DNA of 42,152 nt, taken from the NCBI GenBank assembly GCA_002839355.1, contig PGXW01000037.1, positions 1 to 42,152 on the forward strand. Reading direction: 5' to 3'. The notes beneath the pieces were generated by a model. The model did not search any database. It had not been told where the DNA came from and saw nothing but the letters and a program-made list of their open reading frames with translations. The position numbers and the translations under genes are program-made. This DNA comes from Spirochaetae bacterium HGW-Spirochaetae-2 (lineage in GTDB: Bacteria > Spirochaetota > Spirochaetia > Sphaerochaetales > Sphaerochaetaceae). Shown here piece after piece: positions 17,591-26,283 of this stretch. Position 1 is the first letter of the stretch; each line of letters starts with the position of its first letter.

Positions 17591-17618
17591 CAGGATGGAG
17601 GCTTTTGCCTCCATCCTG
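17591..17618 (-). terminator. Stem-loop after the binding-protein gene
   Basis: CAGGATGGAGG and CCTCCATCCTG form an 11-bp perfect stem around a six-base loop, 8 bp after the binding-protein stop. No U-tract remains, perhaps because the intron relic inserted there. It could attenuate transcription or protect the upstream mRNA, giving more binding protein than permease. Confidence 0.65.
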
Positions 17619-17625
17619 CTATTGG

Positions 17626-18975
17626 TCATTTGAATACCACATCCTTCACGTTGAGCCGAATCTGGACCTTCATATCCGCAACCGCCTTTTCCGGGGTGGT
17701 TTGTCCAAGTTCGAGTGCAACGATCTGCTTGAAGAGTTCCGAGCGGTAGGTGGCGATACCATAGATGGAAGGAACGGTAACCGCATAATCCGCAAGGTAG
17801 GCAACATCCTTGATGATTGGATTGGTAGCCATCTGCGGATCGTTGTTCGCAGCAATTACCGATGAAAGCGAGTTGATCTTCGCAGCATGACGAGCCAACA
17901 GATCGCTTGATCCATTCGCCAGTTCCGCAAACAGGTCAAGACAGATTTCAGGATACTTCGTTTTGGATGAAATACCGATATACTGGGGAGCTGCAACGAC
18001 AAACGGCTTTTCGGAGTACTTGGATGCAGGGAACAACACAAACTCCTCCTGGGCTGCAAACTGCTCGTTGGTGAGCTTGGCAGCGGATGCGACATACGAA
18101 CAGGAGTAGATAGGTCCATAATAGGCAAAACTCTCACCTGTCCCAACCATGGTGTTGATGGTTGTCCAACCCATTTGATTGAGATTCGGCGGCGTTATCT
18201 TGGTAACATTCGCATTATCGTAGGTCATCTTGAAGAAACGGGTCAAGCCTTGTTCGTCAAAAACCAATGAGCCCTTCTCATCATAATACTGTCCACCAAG
18301 AACATTGAGGATGTCCAGGAAGTCGGAACCTGCTCCCGGGCGGTGCGAGAGTCCATATTTGGCTCCCCCCTTCTCCACCACTTCCTTACAAAGCGAGAGG
18401 AAATCCTCGAATTTGAACTCGCCCGACTGAATCCTTTTGGGAAGCGCGAGGATTTCCGCATCACTCCAACCGATGGTCTTGAGAACATTCTTGTTATAGT
18501 AGATGACACGTACCGGGAGATCCGGCGGGAAAGCATAGATCCTGCCATTTTCCGTTGCGGCAGCAAATACATTCTTCACAAACTTCGAGCTGTTCGCATT
18601 CACCATATCGGTCAAATCAAGCAGGAGTCCTGCTTTGATCAAACCGGCGGGATCACTCATCGCAAAGATATCCGGCGCATCGTTGATCTTATGGGCAAAC
18701 ACAATGTTGTTCTGGTACTCGGTCCAGTCGATTGTCTGGTAATCTTTTTCGAATGCAATCGTGATAGGCTTCCCTTCCTTTTCGTATCTCGCATTCACCC
18801 TTGCCGCAGCATCGACTACGGCCTCGGGTATTGTAGTGAAATCCATGTTATGCGAAATTCTCAAGGTAACCACTTGTTTTTCAGCACCCGTCCGGGTCGC
18901 TTCGTTCGTGCCAGTCGCATACACAGAACAAAGCAGCAGAAGTGACAAGGCCAACAACACCAGTGTCTTTTTCAT
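17626..18975 (-). CDS. ugpB: ABC transporter extracellular substrate-binding protein, family 1
   Basis: The 449-residue protein has a strong signal peptide with a LLLLC stretch (possible lipobox, Cys16) followed by the acidic TGTNEA, typical of spirochaetal binding proteins. The mature part matches the family 1 solute-binding fold (PDIFAMSDPAGLIKAGLLLDL-type region). AAAGGAG precedes the ATG. It is the first gene of the operon with two permeases, ATPase, GDPD and LacI regulator. UgpB-like function is inferred from the operon; a sugar ligand is the alternative. Confidence 0.9.
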   Translation of the reverse strand: MKKTLVLLALSLLLLCSVYATGTNEATRTGAEKQVVTLRISHNMDFTTIPEAVVDAAARVNARYEKEGKPITIAFEKDYQTIDWTEYQNNIVFAHKINDAPDIFAMSDPAGLIKAGLLLDLTDMVNANSSKFVKNVFAAATENGRIYAFPPDLPVRVIYYNKNVLKTIGWSDAEILALPKRIQSGEFKFEDFLSLCKEVVEKGGAKYGLSHRPGAGSDFLDILNVLGGQYYDEKGSLVFDEQGLTRFFKMTYDNANVTKITPPNLNQMGWTTINTMVGTGESFAYYGPIYSCSYVASAAKLTNEQFAAQEEFVLFPASKYSEKPFVVAAPQYIGISSKTKYPEICLDLFAELANGSSDLLARHAAKINSLSSVIAANNDPQMATNPIIKDVAYLADYAVTVPSIYGIATYRSELFKQIVALELGQTTPEKAVADMKVQIRLNVKDVVFK

Positions 18976-19150
18976 TTGTTTTCTCCTTTTCGTGGTTTCC
19001 GGATAGTAAATTATTTCATCTATCCGATATCAACTACGCATAGGCTATCACCAATATGGAGTATTCACAACAAAAATCGTAATTATTTCATTATAATTTC
19101 ATTTCTGTGAAATTCTCTTTCATTCTATTGCAATTTTATCAATTCATGAT
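18976..19150. promoter_or_regulatory. Divergent AT-rich control region between binding-protein and PHP genes
   Basis: An inverted repeat CGGATAG/CTATCCG (19000-19006 and 19020-19026, 13-bp spacer) lies 25-51 bp before the binding-protein ATG and could be a LacI-family operator or a leader hairpin. TATAAT on the plus strand and repeated ATTTCAT stretches near 19085-19130 suggest overlapping promoters. No pair of hexamers was convincing enough to fix. Confidence 0.35.
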
Positions 19151-19936
19151 ATGCTTCATACCATGAATGAAAAGACATACTGCATTATTGGTGATTTCCA
19201 CACGCATACCATGGTGAGCCAACATGCTTACAGCACCATACAAGAACTTGTGGACGCGTCACGTCGACAAGGATTCCAAGCTATTGCCATAACAGATCAT
19301 GGTCCAGAGATGCTGGATGGTGCGATTGCACACCATTTCCTTTGCATGGATTCGCTGCCACCGGAGGTCGACGGCATACGGCTTTACAAGGGTGCAGAAG
19401 TGAACATCAAGAATTTTTCCGGTAGGATCGACTTGCCTGACAATATTCTCAAGACTCTGGACTTTACGATTGCATCTTTCCACATCGAGGCAATTACTCC
19501 TGGAACGGTGGAAGAGAATACCGCTGCATGGCTGGCTGTCGTACGTAATCCTTATGTGGATTGCATGGGTCACGCAGGAAATCCCCTCTACCCGTTCCAT
19601 CATGAGGAAGTGATCAGGGAAGTGAAAAGACAGGGAAAAACCTTGGAAATCAATGCGAACTCGTTTCTTGTCCGTAAAGGCAGCGAGAAAAATTGTGCCC
19701 ATCTGATTGAACTTTGCAAACACTTTGGGGTGCCGGTTATGGTAAACAGCGATGCCCACAATGCATGGACTATCGGGGAAGTTGCTCCTGCATTGACGCT
19801 CTTGGAACATCTGGACTTTCCCCCAAGTATGATTCTCAATCACACACTTGAAGGAATATCCTCATTCATCCAAAGAAGAAAGGATGAGAAACAATTGATG
19901 CATCCTCAGACAAGTGCAGGCATTGTCTCTCTCTAG
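19151..19936 (+). CDS. PHP-domain phosphoesterase (YcdX/HisK-like)
   Basis: The 261-residue protein has the four PHP motifs: DFHTHTMVSQHA near residue 16, ITDHGPEM near 50, KGAEVNI near 80 and NSDAHN near 205. PHP proteins bind metal ions and cleave phosphomonoesters. It diverges from the Ugp-like operon and could remove phosphate from a transported product (inference). A second ATG at 19163 is possible; neither has a clear ribosome binding site. Confidence 0.85.
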   Translation: MLHTMNEKTYCIIGDFHTHTMVSQHAYSTIQELVDASRRQGFQAIAITDHGPEMLDGAIAHHFLCMDSLPPEVDGIRLYKGAEVNIKNFSGRIDLPDNILKTLDFTIASFHIEAITPGTVEENTAAWLAVVRNPYVDCMGHAGNPLYPFHHEEVIREVKRQGKTLEINANSFLVRKGSEKNCAHLIELCKHFGVPVMVNSDAHNAWTIGEVAPALTLLEHLDFPPSMILNHTLEGISSFIQRRKDEKQLMHPQTSAGIVSL

Positions 19937-19945
19937 GTAATTGTC

Positions 19946-20041
19946 GGGGGGGGTCTACAGTATGGGATCCGGATGCCATGTTCCCACCATGGAGTGGAGC
20001 ATGGATGTGGTGAACGAGGATTTCTCACCTGGTACCTAGGG
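19946..20041. repeat. Composite repeat E, short copy with CACCTGGTACC end
   Basis: A run of eight G (19946-19953) is followed within 8 bp by TATGGGATCCGGATGCCATG, which matches the right part of composite copies B and C. AACGAGGATTTCTCACCTGG follows (from 20013), matching 36271-36301 and 40937-40967. The core hairpin is missing. It marks the left border of the accessory island. Confidence 0.65.
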
Positions 20042-20074
20042 ACGGTTTACTATACCTGATCACAATCTGACACT

Positions 20075-20773
20075 CTACAGATGGGACCGATACATGGATT
20101 CCATTGACTTGACGAAGCTTTCCCATTCGGGATTCGTTGATTTTTCGTTTTTCGTCAAGTAATACTGATACTTATAAAGCATTCTTAGTGACTTTCGGAG
20201 GGAGGGGGTTCTTACGCACAGGTAGAAAATTATCTCGTACATTTTTATCGCTTGAACAGTATCAAGCCCAGTTGACCACGATTCAGCCATTTCAACCAAT
20301 TGGAGTGCATTAAAATCATGAGCTGCGAAATATAGAAGCCCTTTTACAGCGATATACGCAAGGGTCTTAACCTCACCACAATCATCCCGATTGTTAATTT
20401 GCGGATCGTATTGAGTGAGAGGAAATATTTTATCTTCGATCGAATCTCTCAGCATCATTTCAACACTGGTTAATTCAGAATCTTTGTGGATGATTATCTG
20501 TGGAGGCGTTGCGTCCGCTTTATTTTGGATGAAGGTTTTAATATCCTTAGAAACCAACTCATCTCGGACCGCTTCGTGAATCGCTAGGTTTAGGAATGTT
20601 TTAAAAATTGGATCCAGCCAAAAAGTTTGGAATTTAGAAAAAGAAATACTCATGCTCGAGAGGTTCGGACGATCAGGAGGGATAAGAAAATTTGCATCCA
20701 AAGTGATCACTTGATCCGGATCATTGAATAATGATTCCAAGGAAGGATTCTTCTTTGCAACATCAACTTTCAT
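20075..20773 (-). CDS. PIN-like domain protein, probable ribonuclease toxin
   Basis: The 232-residue protein (ATG at 20773 with GAGG close upstream) shows a PIN-like acidic set: Asp26 in ITLDANFL, Glu67 in AIHEAV, Asp131/Glu134 in DDCGEVKTL and Asp153 in FAAHDFNAL. It is longer than most VapC toxins, with extra C-terminal helices. PIN toxins cleave RNA. It overlaps the end of the ImmA-type protease gene by 11 bp. Prediction pipelines pair COG2856 proteases with DUF4411 PIN-like proteins, and this may be a divergent version. RNase function is inferred from the acidic residues only. Confidence 0.65.
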   Translation of the reverse strand: MKVDVAKKNPSLESLFNDPDQVITLDANFLIPPDRPNLSSMSISFSKFQTFWLDPIFKTFLNLAIHEAVRDELVSKDIKTFIQNKADATPPQIIIHKDSELTSVEMMLRDSIEDKIFPLTQYDPQINNRDDCGEVKTLAYIAVKGLLYFAAHDFNALQLVEMAESWSTGLDTVQAIKMYEIIFYLCVRTPSLRKSLRMLYKYQYYLTKNEKSTNPEWESFVKSMESMYRSHL

Positions 20774-21644
20774 GATCCTCATCCTCAAGGAAATCACGTA
20801 ACTCATCTAAATCATCTTGTGAGACTGAAATCTCATAACCAAAATCGGAAGGACTTTTATCGAAGAGCCCCAGGATCTTTGCAAATGTATCCTCGTCGAT
20901 GAGATTGTTTTCGAAGTTTCGCAATATGGTCTCTATAGCACTCGGGGAAGATCCGATGGTCTTAGTAGCAGTATTCAGTCTGATAAAATCACCAATCTGA
21001 GTTGATTTGCCGATTCTAAAATATTCACCATTACGATCGCGTTCATCAATTTGATACAACTCTTCGTATTGTTGCTCAGTTATAGCTTGGATCTCCCATA
21101 ATCGTTTCACCAACGAACGGTATGGAAGCCACCAAGTACAATGGAGTCTCGCGATGAAGCGTAACAAGACTTTTAGTTGAACCGTTTCAAGTGAATAGGA
21201 TTTGAATTCTTCGAATACCCGGCGTTTCAGCACATCCCCAGGTAACAAGAATTCGGCTGCAAACCAGTTTGCCTTGGCTTCGACAACATCATCATCCTGT
21301 CCATCCTGTCGACTCAGATGAGAGCCGGTCTTCGTGAAAAAATGGTACAGCTCGTGGGCAATCGCAAAAACCTGCTTATCAAAATAGTCGGCGGTATTGA
21401 GCCCGATGAACACCAGACTCTTCCCTCCCTCCTCAGAGCATAGAATTACAGCAGAGAAGGCCGGCTTGCCACATTCCACTTCGATAGGGATTTCGAGCAG
21501 GATAATCTCAAGCTTGTCGAGAATAGTATGAATATCGTTCGCTATCGGAGGATCATCGGAGAACCCGAGTGCAAACCGTTTTGTTCTGGCCAATTCCCGA
21601 ATTGACTCAATATCTTGGACGCTAAGCTTGATTTTCCGATTCAT
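20763..21644 (-). CDS. ImmA/IrrE-family metallo-endopeptidase (COG2856)
   Basis: The 293-residue protein carries the zinc motif HELYH (His97, Glu98, His101) and the downstream EAKANWFAAEFLLP ligand helix typical of ImmA/IrrE proteins. Such proteases cleave partner XRE repressors in phages, ICEs and stress systems. Here the partner is encoded immediately upstream, with a 23-bp overlap. The C-terminal half (about 145-293) is mostly helical and unassigned. It likely activates the operon by cutting the XRE protein. Confidence 0.85.
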   Translation of the reverse strand: MNRKIKLSVQDIESIRELARTKRFALGFSDDPPIANDIHTILDKLEIILLEIPIEVECGKPAFSAVILCSEEGGKSLVFIGLNTADYFDKQVFAIAHELYHFFTKTGSHLSRQDGQDDDVVEAKANWFAAEFLLPGDVLKRRVFEEFKSYSLETVQLKVLLRFIARLHCTWWLPYRSLVKRLWEIQAITEQQYEELYQIDERDRNGEYFRIGKSTQIGDFIRLNTATKTIGSSPSAIETILRNFENNLIDEDTFAKILGLFDKSPSDFGYEISVSQDDLDELRDFLEDEDHES

Positions 21645-21987
21645 GCTCGAACTTTCTCCTCAGTAGGATCTGCTGACGTAACGCAAACATCATGCCGAGC
21701 AGAGTATCAACACCTTTCTTCTCAACCTCATTCATACTTTCGCTTCGAAGGGCAATGAAGGATTGTGACTGTTCCTTTTCGACGAACATATCGGTGATTT
21801 CGAATCCAAGAACATCCGCCAAAGCTTGAAGCTGAGCTATAGATGGGGTGAAGTCTTCACGTTCAATGCGTCCGATCATGATTCGATGAAGCCCAGTACG
21901 TTCTCCAAGCTCTGCCTGAGTCAGATTCATGGTATTTCGCAGTCCGGAAACTGTTTTAGACAGCTTAACTGCGGATAGTATTCTCAT
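21622..21987 (-). CDS. XRE-family regulator of the ImmA/PIN module
   Basis: The start is set at 21987 because AGGAGG (22000-21995) lies seven bases upstream; longer frames lack this. The 121-residue protein has a classical XRE helix-turn-helix (LTQAELGERTGLHRIMIGRIE, about residues 22-42) and a C-terminal helical tail rich in Glu/Arg. It probably represses its own operon and serves as the antitoxin or cleavage target of the ImmA-type protease. Confidence 0.85.
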   Translation of the reverse strand: MRILSAVKLSKTVSGLRNTMNLTQAELGERTGLHRIMIGRIEREDFTPSIAQLQALADVLGFEITDMFVEKEQSQSFIALRSESMNEVEKKGVDTLLGMMFALRQQILLRRKFEHESENQA

Positions 21988-22387
21988 CCGCGGGCCTCCT
22001 GTATCTTTAGTATACGTTGTTTCAGGCAGAAATGTAACTAATATTTTCATTAACTTCAATATATACACAAACAAAGGTTAGAATGTAATTCAAAATTTCA
22101 TTAGATTGAATAACCCTCAAGTTCAATCTTGACGGATCATCATACACATATCAACCTGACATTTCGTAGTTCGCAAGTACATCGCAACTATGTGTCTTGA
22201 GCTCTGTGACTTGGTCCCTAGACCTAAACCTGCAAACCAGATACAAATATGCAGGTCACAATTTTTTCACGCCTCATTCCCCAACGAAACGAGGGTAGCG
22301 GAACAATTACTATTGGTCCATTACCGAGTGAGTGCAGGGAACGTAGGGTGAGATACCCCACCCCTTGCCCTGGTGTTGCGATACCCT
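21988..22387. other. Spacer between XRE operon and RAYT gene
   Basis: An inverted repeat AGATTGAA/TTCAATCT (22103-22110 and 22122-22129) and a minus-strand TATACT box (near 22012) mark the likely control region of the XRE operon. Close to the RAYT end, GTAG at 22343 leads into GGGTG/CACCC (22346-22350 and 22359-22363). A tetranucleotide plus imperfect hairpin is the usual form of a RAYT-linked REP. No gene is seen. Confidence 0.4.
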
Positions 22388-23233
22388 TCATTTTGTAGTC
22401 CCATCTGTCGAACACCAGGCTGAAGTACCACGTGTGTGCGTACGTCGCACCGTCTCGTGGCTGACATTGAGGAACGCGGCGATATCCTTGAGAGCATGGC
22501 CGTCGGCGACGGCGAGTCGAATAAAGGTGTTGCGCAGTTCACGTGCCTGCGTGGAGCGTGCACCCGAGACGACCATCGTGCGGTGCGTTTCCATCCGCTG
22601 TCCGGCGAGGAACTGGTCGAGCAGGCAGGCGAGGCGCTCGGTGGATTCCCCATCGCCCTCGATGATCGTTGCGAATCCGACCTGTGCCGACCACGATTCA
22701 TGCTCGGTGCATTCCCGGTACCGCTTCAGCGCGTTGACAGCATCGGGAGAGAAGCATTCGAGCAGCGCCGGCCGGTCGATGATTCCCTCGGCACCTCCGA
22801 GGGCACAAGCGTGTCCGCTCCACCGGTATGTGGCCGGTGTGGAGGCCATGCCCGCCTTCACGGGATTTCTCACGATGTAGCGGATGGTGCTGAACAGCTT
22901 GCGGTCGTCGGTTATCGGATAGCTCTTGTACCTGCCTCCGTAGATGGTTCCGATACGGTTGTAGCGGCGGTTGTAGTAGTTGGTGTAGTTGCGGTTGAGG
23001 AACCACAACAGCGGCGACAACGGTCGGCTTCCCACCTTGATCAACAAGTGGTAGTGGTTGTCCATGAGCACATATTGGAGCAGCGTTGCATCGTAGGTGG
23101 CGACAGCATCGGCAAGGAGTGTGGTGAATTCGCGCTTGTCGCGCGTATCCTCGTAGATGTAGTTGCGGTTGTTGCCCCGCTGGATCACATGGTGGATGCT
23201 CTGGGGAGCATCGTTCCTCTCCAATCGCGGCAT
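22388..23233 (-). mobile_element. REP-associated tyrosine transposase (RAYT, Y1_Tnp)
   Basis: The 281-residue protein has the HUH motif in DNHYHLLIKV and the catalytic tyrosine region YYNRRYNRIGTIYGGRYKS, followed by IRYIVRNPVKAG; all are typical of RAYT/TnpA_REP proteins. The C-terminal part (about 190-275) adds a helix-turn-helix (LKDIAAFLNVSHETVRRTH), as in longer RAYT groups. RAYTs process single-stranded REP hairpins and spread them. The gene starts 4 bp after the dprA stop and could be co-transcribed with competence genes. Confidence 0.9.
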
Positions 23234-23237
23234 GCCC

Positions 23238-24365
23238 TCAGGGTCCTCCCACCAGGTGCCACTTGCCGTCCGAACGGAATTCGAGCTTGTCGGCGAGTTC
23301 CATGTCGGTCAGATACTCCATGACCGCGCAACCCGAATCCCCGACCAGCAAGACGATCTCGCTTGTGGCCATGGCCTTGTCGCGTAGCGCCCCGATGATG
23401 GTCCCCTCACCACCATGCGCCGATTTTCCCGAGGCAGGACGATGGTCGGTATCCCCACGAAGCAGCTTCTCGTTGAGATAAGCCTTCGCTCCCTCGACCA
23501 AGAGCTGGTTTGTTCCCCAACTCCGCGGTTCCAGCAAGCTGTTGGGTACTGCAAGCACGCGCTTGCCCTTTGCCAGGGCACTGCGGGCGGTGTTCATGCT
23601 TCCCCCCTTCCCGCCCGATTCGATGACCAGGAGCGTGTCGCACCAGGTGGCCAGCAGCCCGTTGCGTCCAATGAAGCGGAAGGGCAAGGCCTCCTTGCCA
23701 TAGGCGTACGGTGTGATCACCGCTCCGCTGTCGGCGATGTGTTCGAAAAGGGCCGCGTGCGACGCCGGCTGCGCCTTGTGCAATCCGCAGGGGACAAAGG
23801 CATAGGTTGTTCCCCCCTGTTCCAGCGAGGTCTGGTGGGCGAGCGCATCTATGCCGAACGAGAGGCCCGAGGCGACGACCTGGCCCTTCCCCACCGCCTC
23901 GGTTACCGCGGCGACGGTGACCATCCGGCCGTAGGCGGTGCATGCACGCGATCCGATTATCCCGAGCACGGGTACTTCGGGAGGTGCCAGCGTACCACGA
24001 TAGTACAGCACCAGCGGGGATTGCGAATCGGATTCGAAGATGTGGCGATAGCGAACATCGTGGGCGCACAGGGTCCCTATGGCGCCCTTCCCGTTGGCGG
24101 TGAGGATCGCCTCTGCGATCCGCAGGTCGCGGGATGACCACACGGGACCCAGCTTCACACCGATGGACTTCCGTTCGGCGACGAGGGAGGCCCCTTCGGT
24201 AGAGAGGCCTTCCTTCGACACGATGGAGACAATGGTCTGCAAGCTTGCCTGGAATATGTCCCTCGGATTGCCCAGCGCCTTCAGGAGCTTGCGCTTGGAT
24301 ATCGGGGAGAGTCCCTGGAGCTCGTGCAACCAGACCCAATAGACCGGGGAAGTGGTATCACGCAT
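23238..24365 (-). CDS. dprA: DNA-processing protein DprA/Smf
   Basis: The 375-residue protein starts at 24365, overlapping the comM end by 8 bp; an 83-codon upstream extension is the comM region in another frame. It has an N-terminal helical domain, the DprA Rossmann-like fold (GSRACTAYG, SGLSFGIDALAH, LPFRFIGRNGL) and a C-terminal winged helix. DprA loads RecA on incoming single-stranded DNA in natural transformation. The pairing with comM is common. Confidence 0.93.
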   Translation of the reverse strand: MRDTTSPVYWVWLHELQGLSPISKRKLLKALGNPRDIFQASLQTIVSIVSKEGLSTEGASLVAERKSIGVKLGPVWSSRDLRIAEAILTANGKGAIGTLCAHDVRYRHIFESDSQSPLVLYYRGTLAPPEVPVLGIIGSRACTAYGRMVTVAAVTEAVGKGQVVASGLSFGIDALAHQTSLEQGGTTYAFVPCGLHKAQPASHAALFEHIADSGAVITPYAYGKEALPFRFIGRNGLLATWCDTLLVIESGGKGGSMNTARSALAKGKRVLAVPNSLLEPRSWGTNQLLVEGAKAYLNEKLLRGDTDHRPASGKSAHGGEGTIIGALRDKAMATSEIVLLVGDSGCAVMEYLTDMELADKLEFRSDGKWHLVGGP

Positions 24366-25890
24366 GGTGCATTCCCCTCTCCAGGTCACGGGAGAACAAC
24401 GCGTGCAGCAGGTGCGGACGTCCGATGCGGTCGCTTCCGTCGATATCGGCGAATGTCCTCGCGAGCCGGATCGTCTTGTAGCGGGCACGCACCGAGAGGT
24501 GGTCGCGCTCGTAGGTCCGCTGCAACAGTGCCGCGCAATCGTCGTCCAGCGTGCAGTAGCGGCGCAGGTGCGAGCTGTCCATCTCGGAGTTGGTGGCGAT
24601 ACCATCGTCGCCAAACCGGTGCGACTGGCGCCCGCGGGCTTGCATGACCATGCCGCGCAACTGGGCGGAGCTGACGGTCCCGCTCATCAGGTGGCCGTCG
24701 CTGAATTCGACCCTGCCCACATACTTCTGCATGTCGATGCGGTCCAACACCGGTCCGGAGACCCGTTGCCGGTAGGTGCGGATAGCATAGGGGGTGCATT
24801 CGCAGCGGTTGGTCCCCCCATACCCGCAGGGGCACGGGTTCATGGCCGCCACCAGCATGAAGTCGGCCGGATAGCGGTTCGTCTGGTTCACCCGGCTGAT
24901 GGTCACCCGGCGATCCTCCAGCGGCAGGCGCAGCGACTCGAGTGTCTTCCTGCTGAATTCGGGCAACTCGTCCAGAAAGAGGATGCCCCGGTGGGCGAGC
25001 GTCACTTCCCCGGGTGTCGCATTCGGTCCTCCCCCTATCAGCGCGTTGGAGGACATGTTGTAGTGCGGAGATCGGAACGGGCGGGCACTCATAAGCTCTT
25101 GCCCATCCAATTCGCCGGCTATGCTGTAGATCGACGACACCTCCAGTATCTCGTCGTCGTCCATGGGTGGCAGGATCGTCGGCAAGAGCCGGGCCATCAT
25201 CGACTTTCCGCTTCCGGGAAGCCCGACCAGCAGCAGGTTGTGGTTCCCCGCCACCGCCGCGGCCAAATACGGCAGGATTTCCTCATGCCCCACCACATCC
25301 GAATAGTCCCCACCCTTCGCCTGCTGTTCGCTTGGCCCCCGGCTGCCTTCGCGCCGATGGGAGCCGATATGCAGCCGTCCCTCCAGGTATGCGACGACCT
25401 CGCCGACCGTCCGGCACGCGAGGATCTCGATATCAGACACCAGCGAGGCCTCGTCCGCGCAACCGATGGGCACCACCAGGCGCTTCCACCCCATCTTGCG
25501 CGCCTGGATCGCCATGGGCAGCACACCCCCGAATCCGACCAGCTTCCCGGTGGTGCTGATACCCCCTACCATCGCCGTCTCCTCCCAACCATCCTTCCGT
25601 GGAACCACTTGGGCGGATTCGATGAGCATCCCCACCAGCATCGGCAGATCCAGGTACGCCCCCCGCTTGCGTATGTCGCTCGGGCTCAGGTTCACCACCA
25701 CCTTCCTCGTCGGGTACGCATACCCCAGCACCTCCGTGCACGCCTCCATGCGGTCCTTCGCCTCCTTCACCGCGCTGTCGCCCAGCCCCACGATCGTCGT
25801 TCCCGGCAATCCGGCTATGATCGCCACCTCCACCCCCAGCGGATATCCGCCGATGCCTGCGATCCCCAGGCTCCTGATTACTGTTGCCAT
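24358..25890 (-). CDS. comM: YifB/ComM-family Mg-chelatase-like AAA ATPase
   Basis: The start is set at 25890 (MATVIRSLGIAGIGG, the usual beginning). The 510-residue protein has the N-terminal Lon-protease-like ChlI domain, the AAA module (Walker A GLPGSGKS, Walker B ILFLDELPEFSR) and the cysteine motif PCPCGYGG with a Mg_chelatase_C domain. ComM is a helicase promoting branch migration during integration of transformed DNA. The codon choice is more GC-rich than in the neighbouring accessory genes, consistent with a core gene. Confidence 0.93.
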   Translation of the reverse strand: MATVIRSLGIAGIGGYPLGVEVAIIAGLPGTTIVGLGDSAVKEAKDRMEACTEVLGYAYPTRKVVVNLSPSDIRKRGAYLDLPMLVGMLIESAQVVPRKDGWEETAMVGGISTTGKLVGFGGVLPMAIQARKMGWKRLVVPIGCADEASLVSDIEILACRTVGEVVAYLEGRLHIGSHRREGSRGPSEQQAKGGDYSDVVGHEEILPYLAAAVAGNHNLLLVGLPGSGKSMMARLLPTILPPMDDDEILEVSSIYSIAGELDGQELMSARPFRSPHYNMSSNALIGGGPNATPGEVTLAHRGILFLDELPEFSRKTLESLRLPLEDRRVTISRVNQTNRYPADFMLVAAMNPCPCGYGGTNRCECTPYAIRTYRQRVSGPVLDRIDMQKYVGRVEFSDGHLMSGTVSSAQLRGMVMQARGRQSHRFGDDGIATNSEMDSSHLRRYCTLDDDCAALLQRTYERDHLSVRARYKTIRLARTFADIDGSDRIGRPHLLHALFSRDLERGMHHA

Positions 25891-26167
25891 CGTCCTATTG
25901 CCCCCTTCTATCCAATAGACGCACGTCGCAGCCGTAATGCTTCGGATATCCGGGAAAATTTCCCGTGCATGACGGAATATATGCCTGATCTCATTCATCG
26001 GCTCATCTAGCCGACTGGTCATCCATGGCAACGGGTTGACATGTGCCTTTACTCTTATGCGCTACAATCCTCAACTTGGCGATAAAACAAGGTTAGATGT
26101 AATGATGCATGCCCAAATAGTACACGAGCCACGTTTTGACAACCCCGGAATTTCACCATTACAATAA

Positions 26168-26271
26168 CTTTCACCACGGTGGTGAAAGTGCCATATTCAG
26201 TGAAAGTGTGTTCAATTATCGTTGCAATTTCTAGTTTCACTATATATACTGGTTTCACCACCGTGGTGAAA
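26168..26271 (+). promoter_or_regulatory. Two perfect palindromic operators around a sigma-70 promoter
   Basis: Operator 1 (26168-26188) is CTTTCACCAC-G-GTGGTGAAAG. Operator 2 (26253-26271) is TTTCACCAC-C-GTGGTGAAA and overlaps the ribosome binding site. Their centres are 84 bp apart, eight helical turns. Between them lie TTGCAA (26222-26227), a 17-bp spacer and TATACT (26245-26250), with the start site near operator 2. Extra TTTCAC half-sites occur at 26151, 26200 (inverted) and 26234. Cooperative autorepression, as known for AbiEi antitoxins on paired inverted repeats, is the natural reading. Confidence 0.8.
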
Positions 26272-26283
26272 GGAGGCTTTTTA

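Noticed and set aside
24366-24614. N-terminal extension of dprA
   Set aside because: These codons overlap comM in another frame and precede the normal DprA beginning at 24365.
24352-26010. A 552-codon plus-strand frame opposite comM
   Set aside because: It is a shadow of the GC-rich comM gene; it has no ribosome binding site or recognisable domain, while the minus strand encodes a complete ComM.
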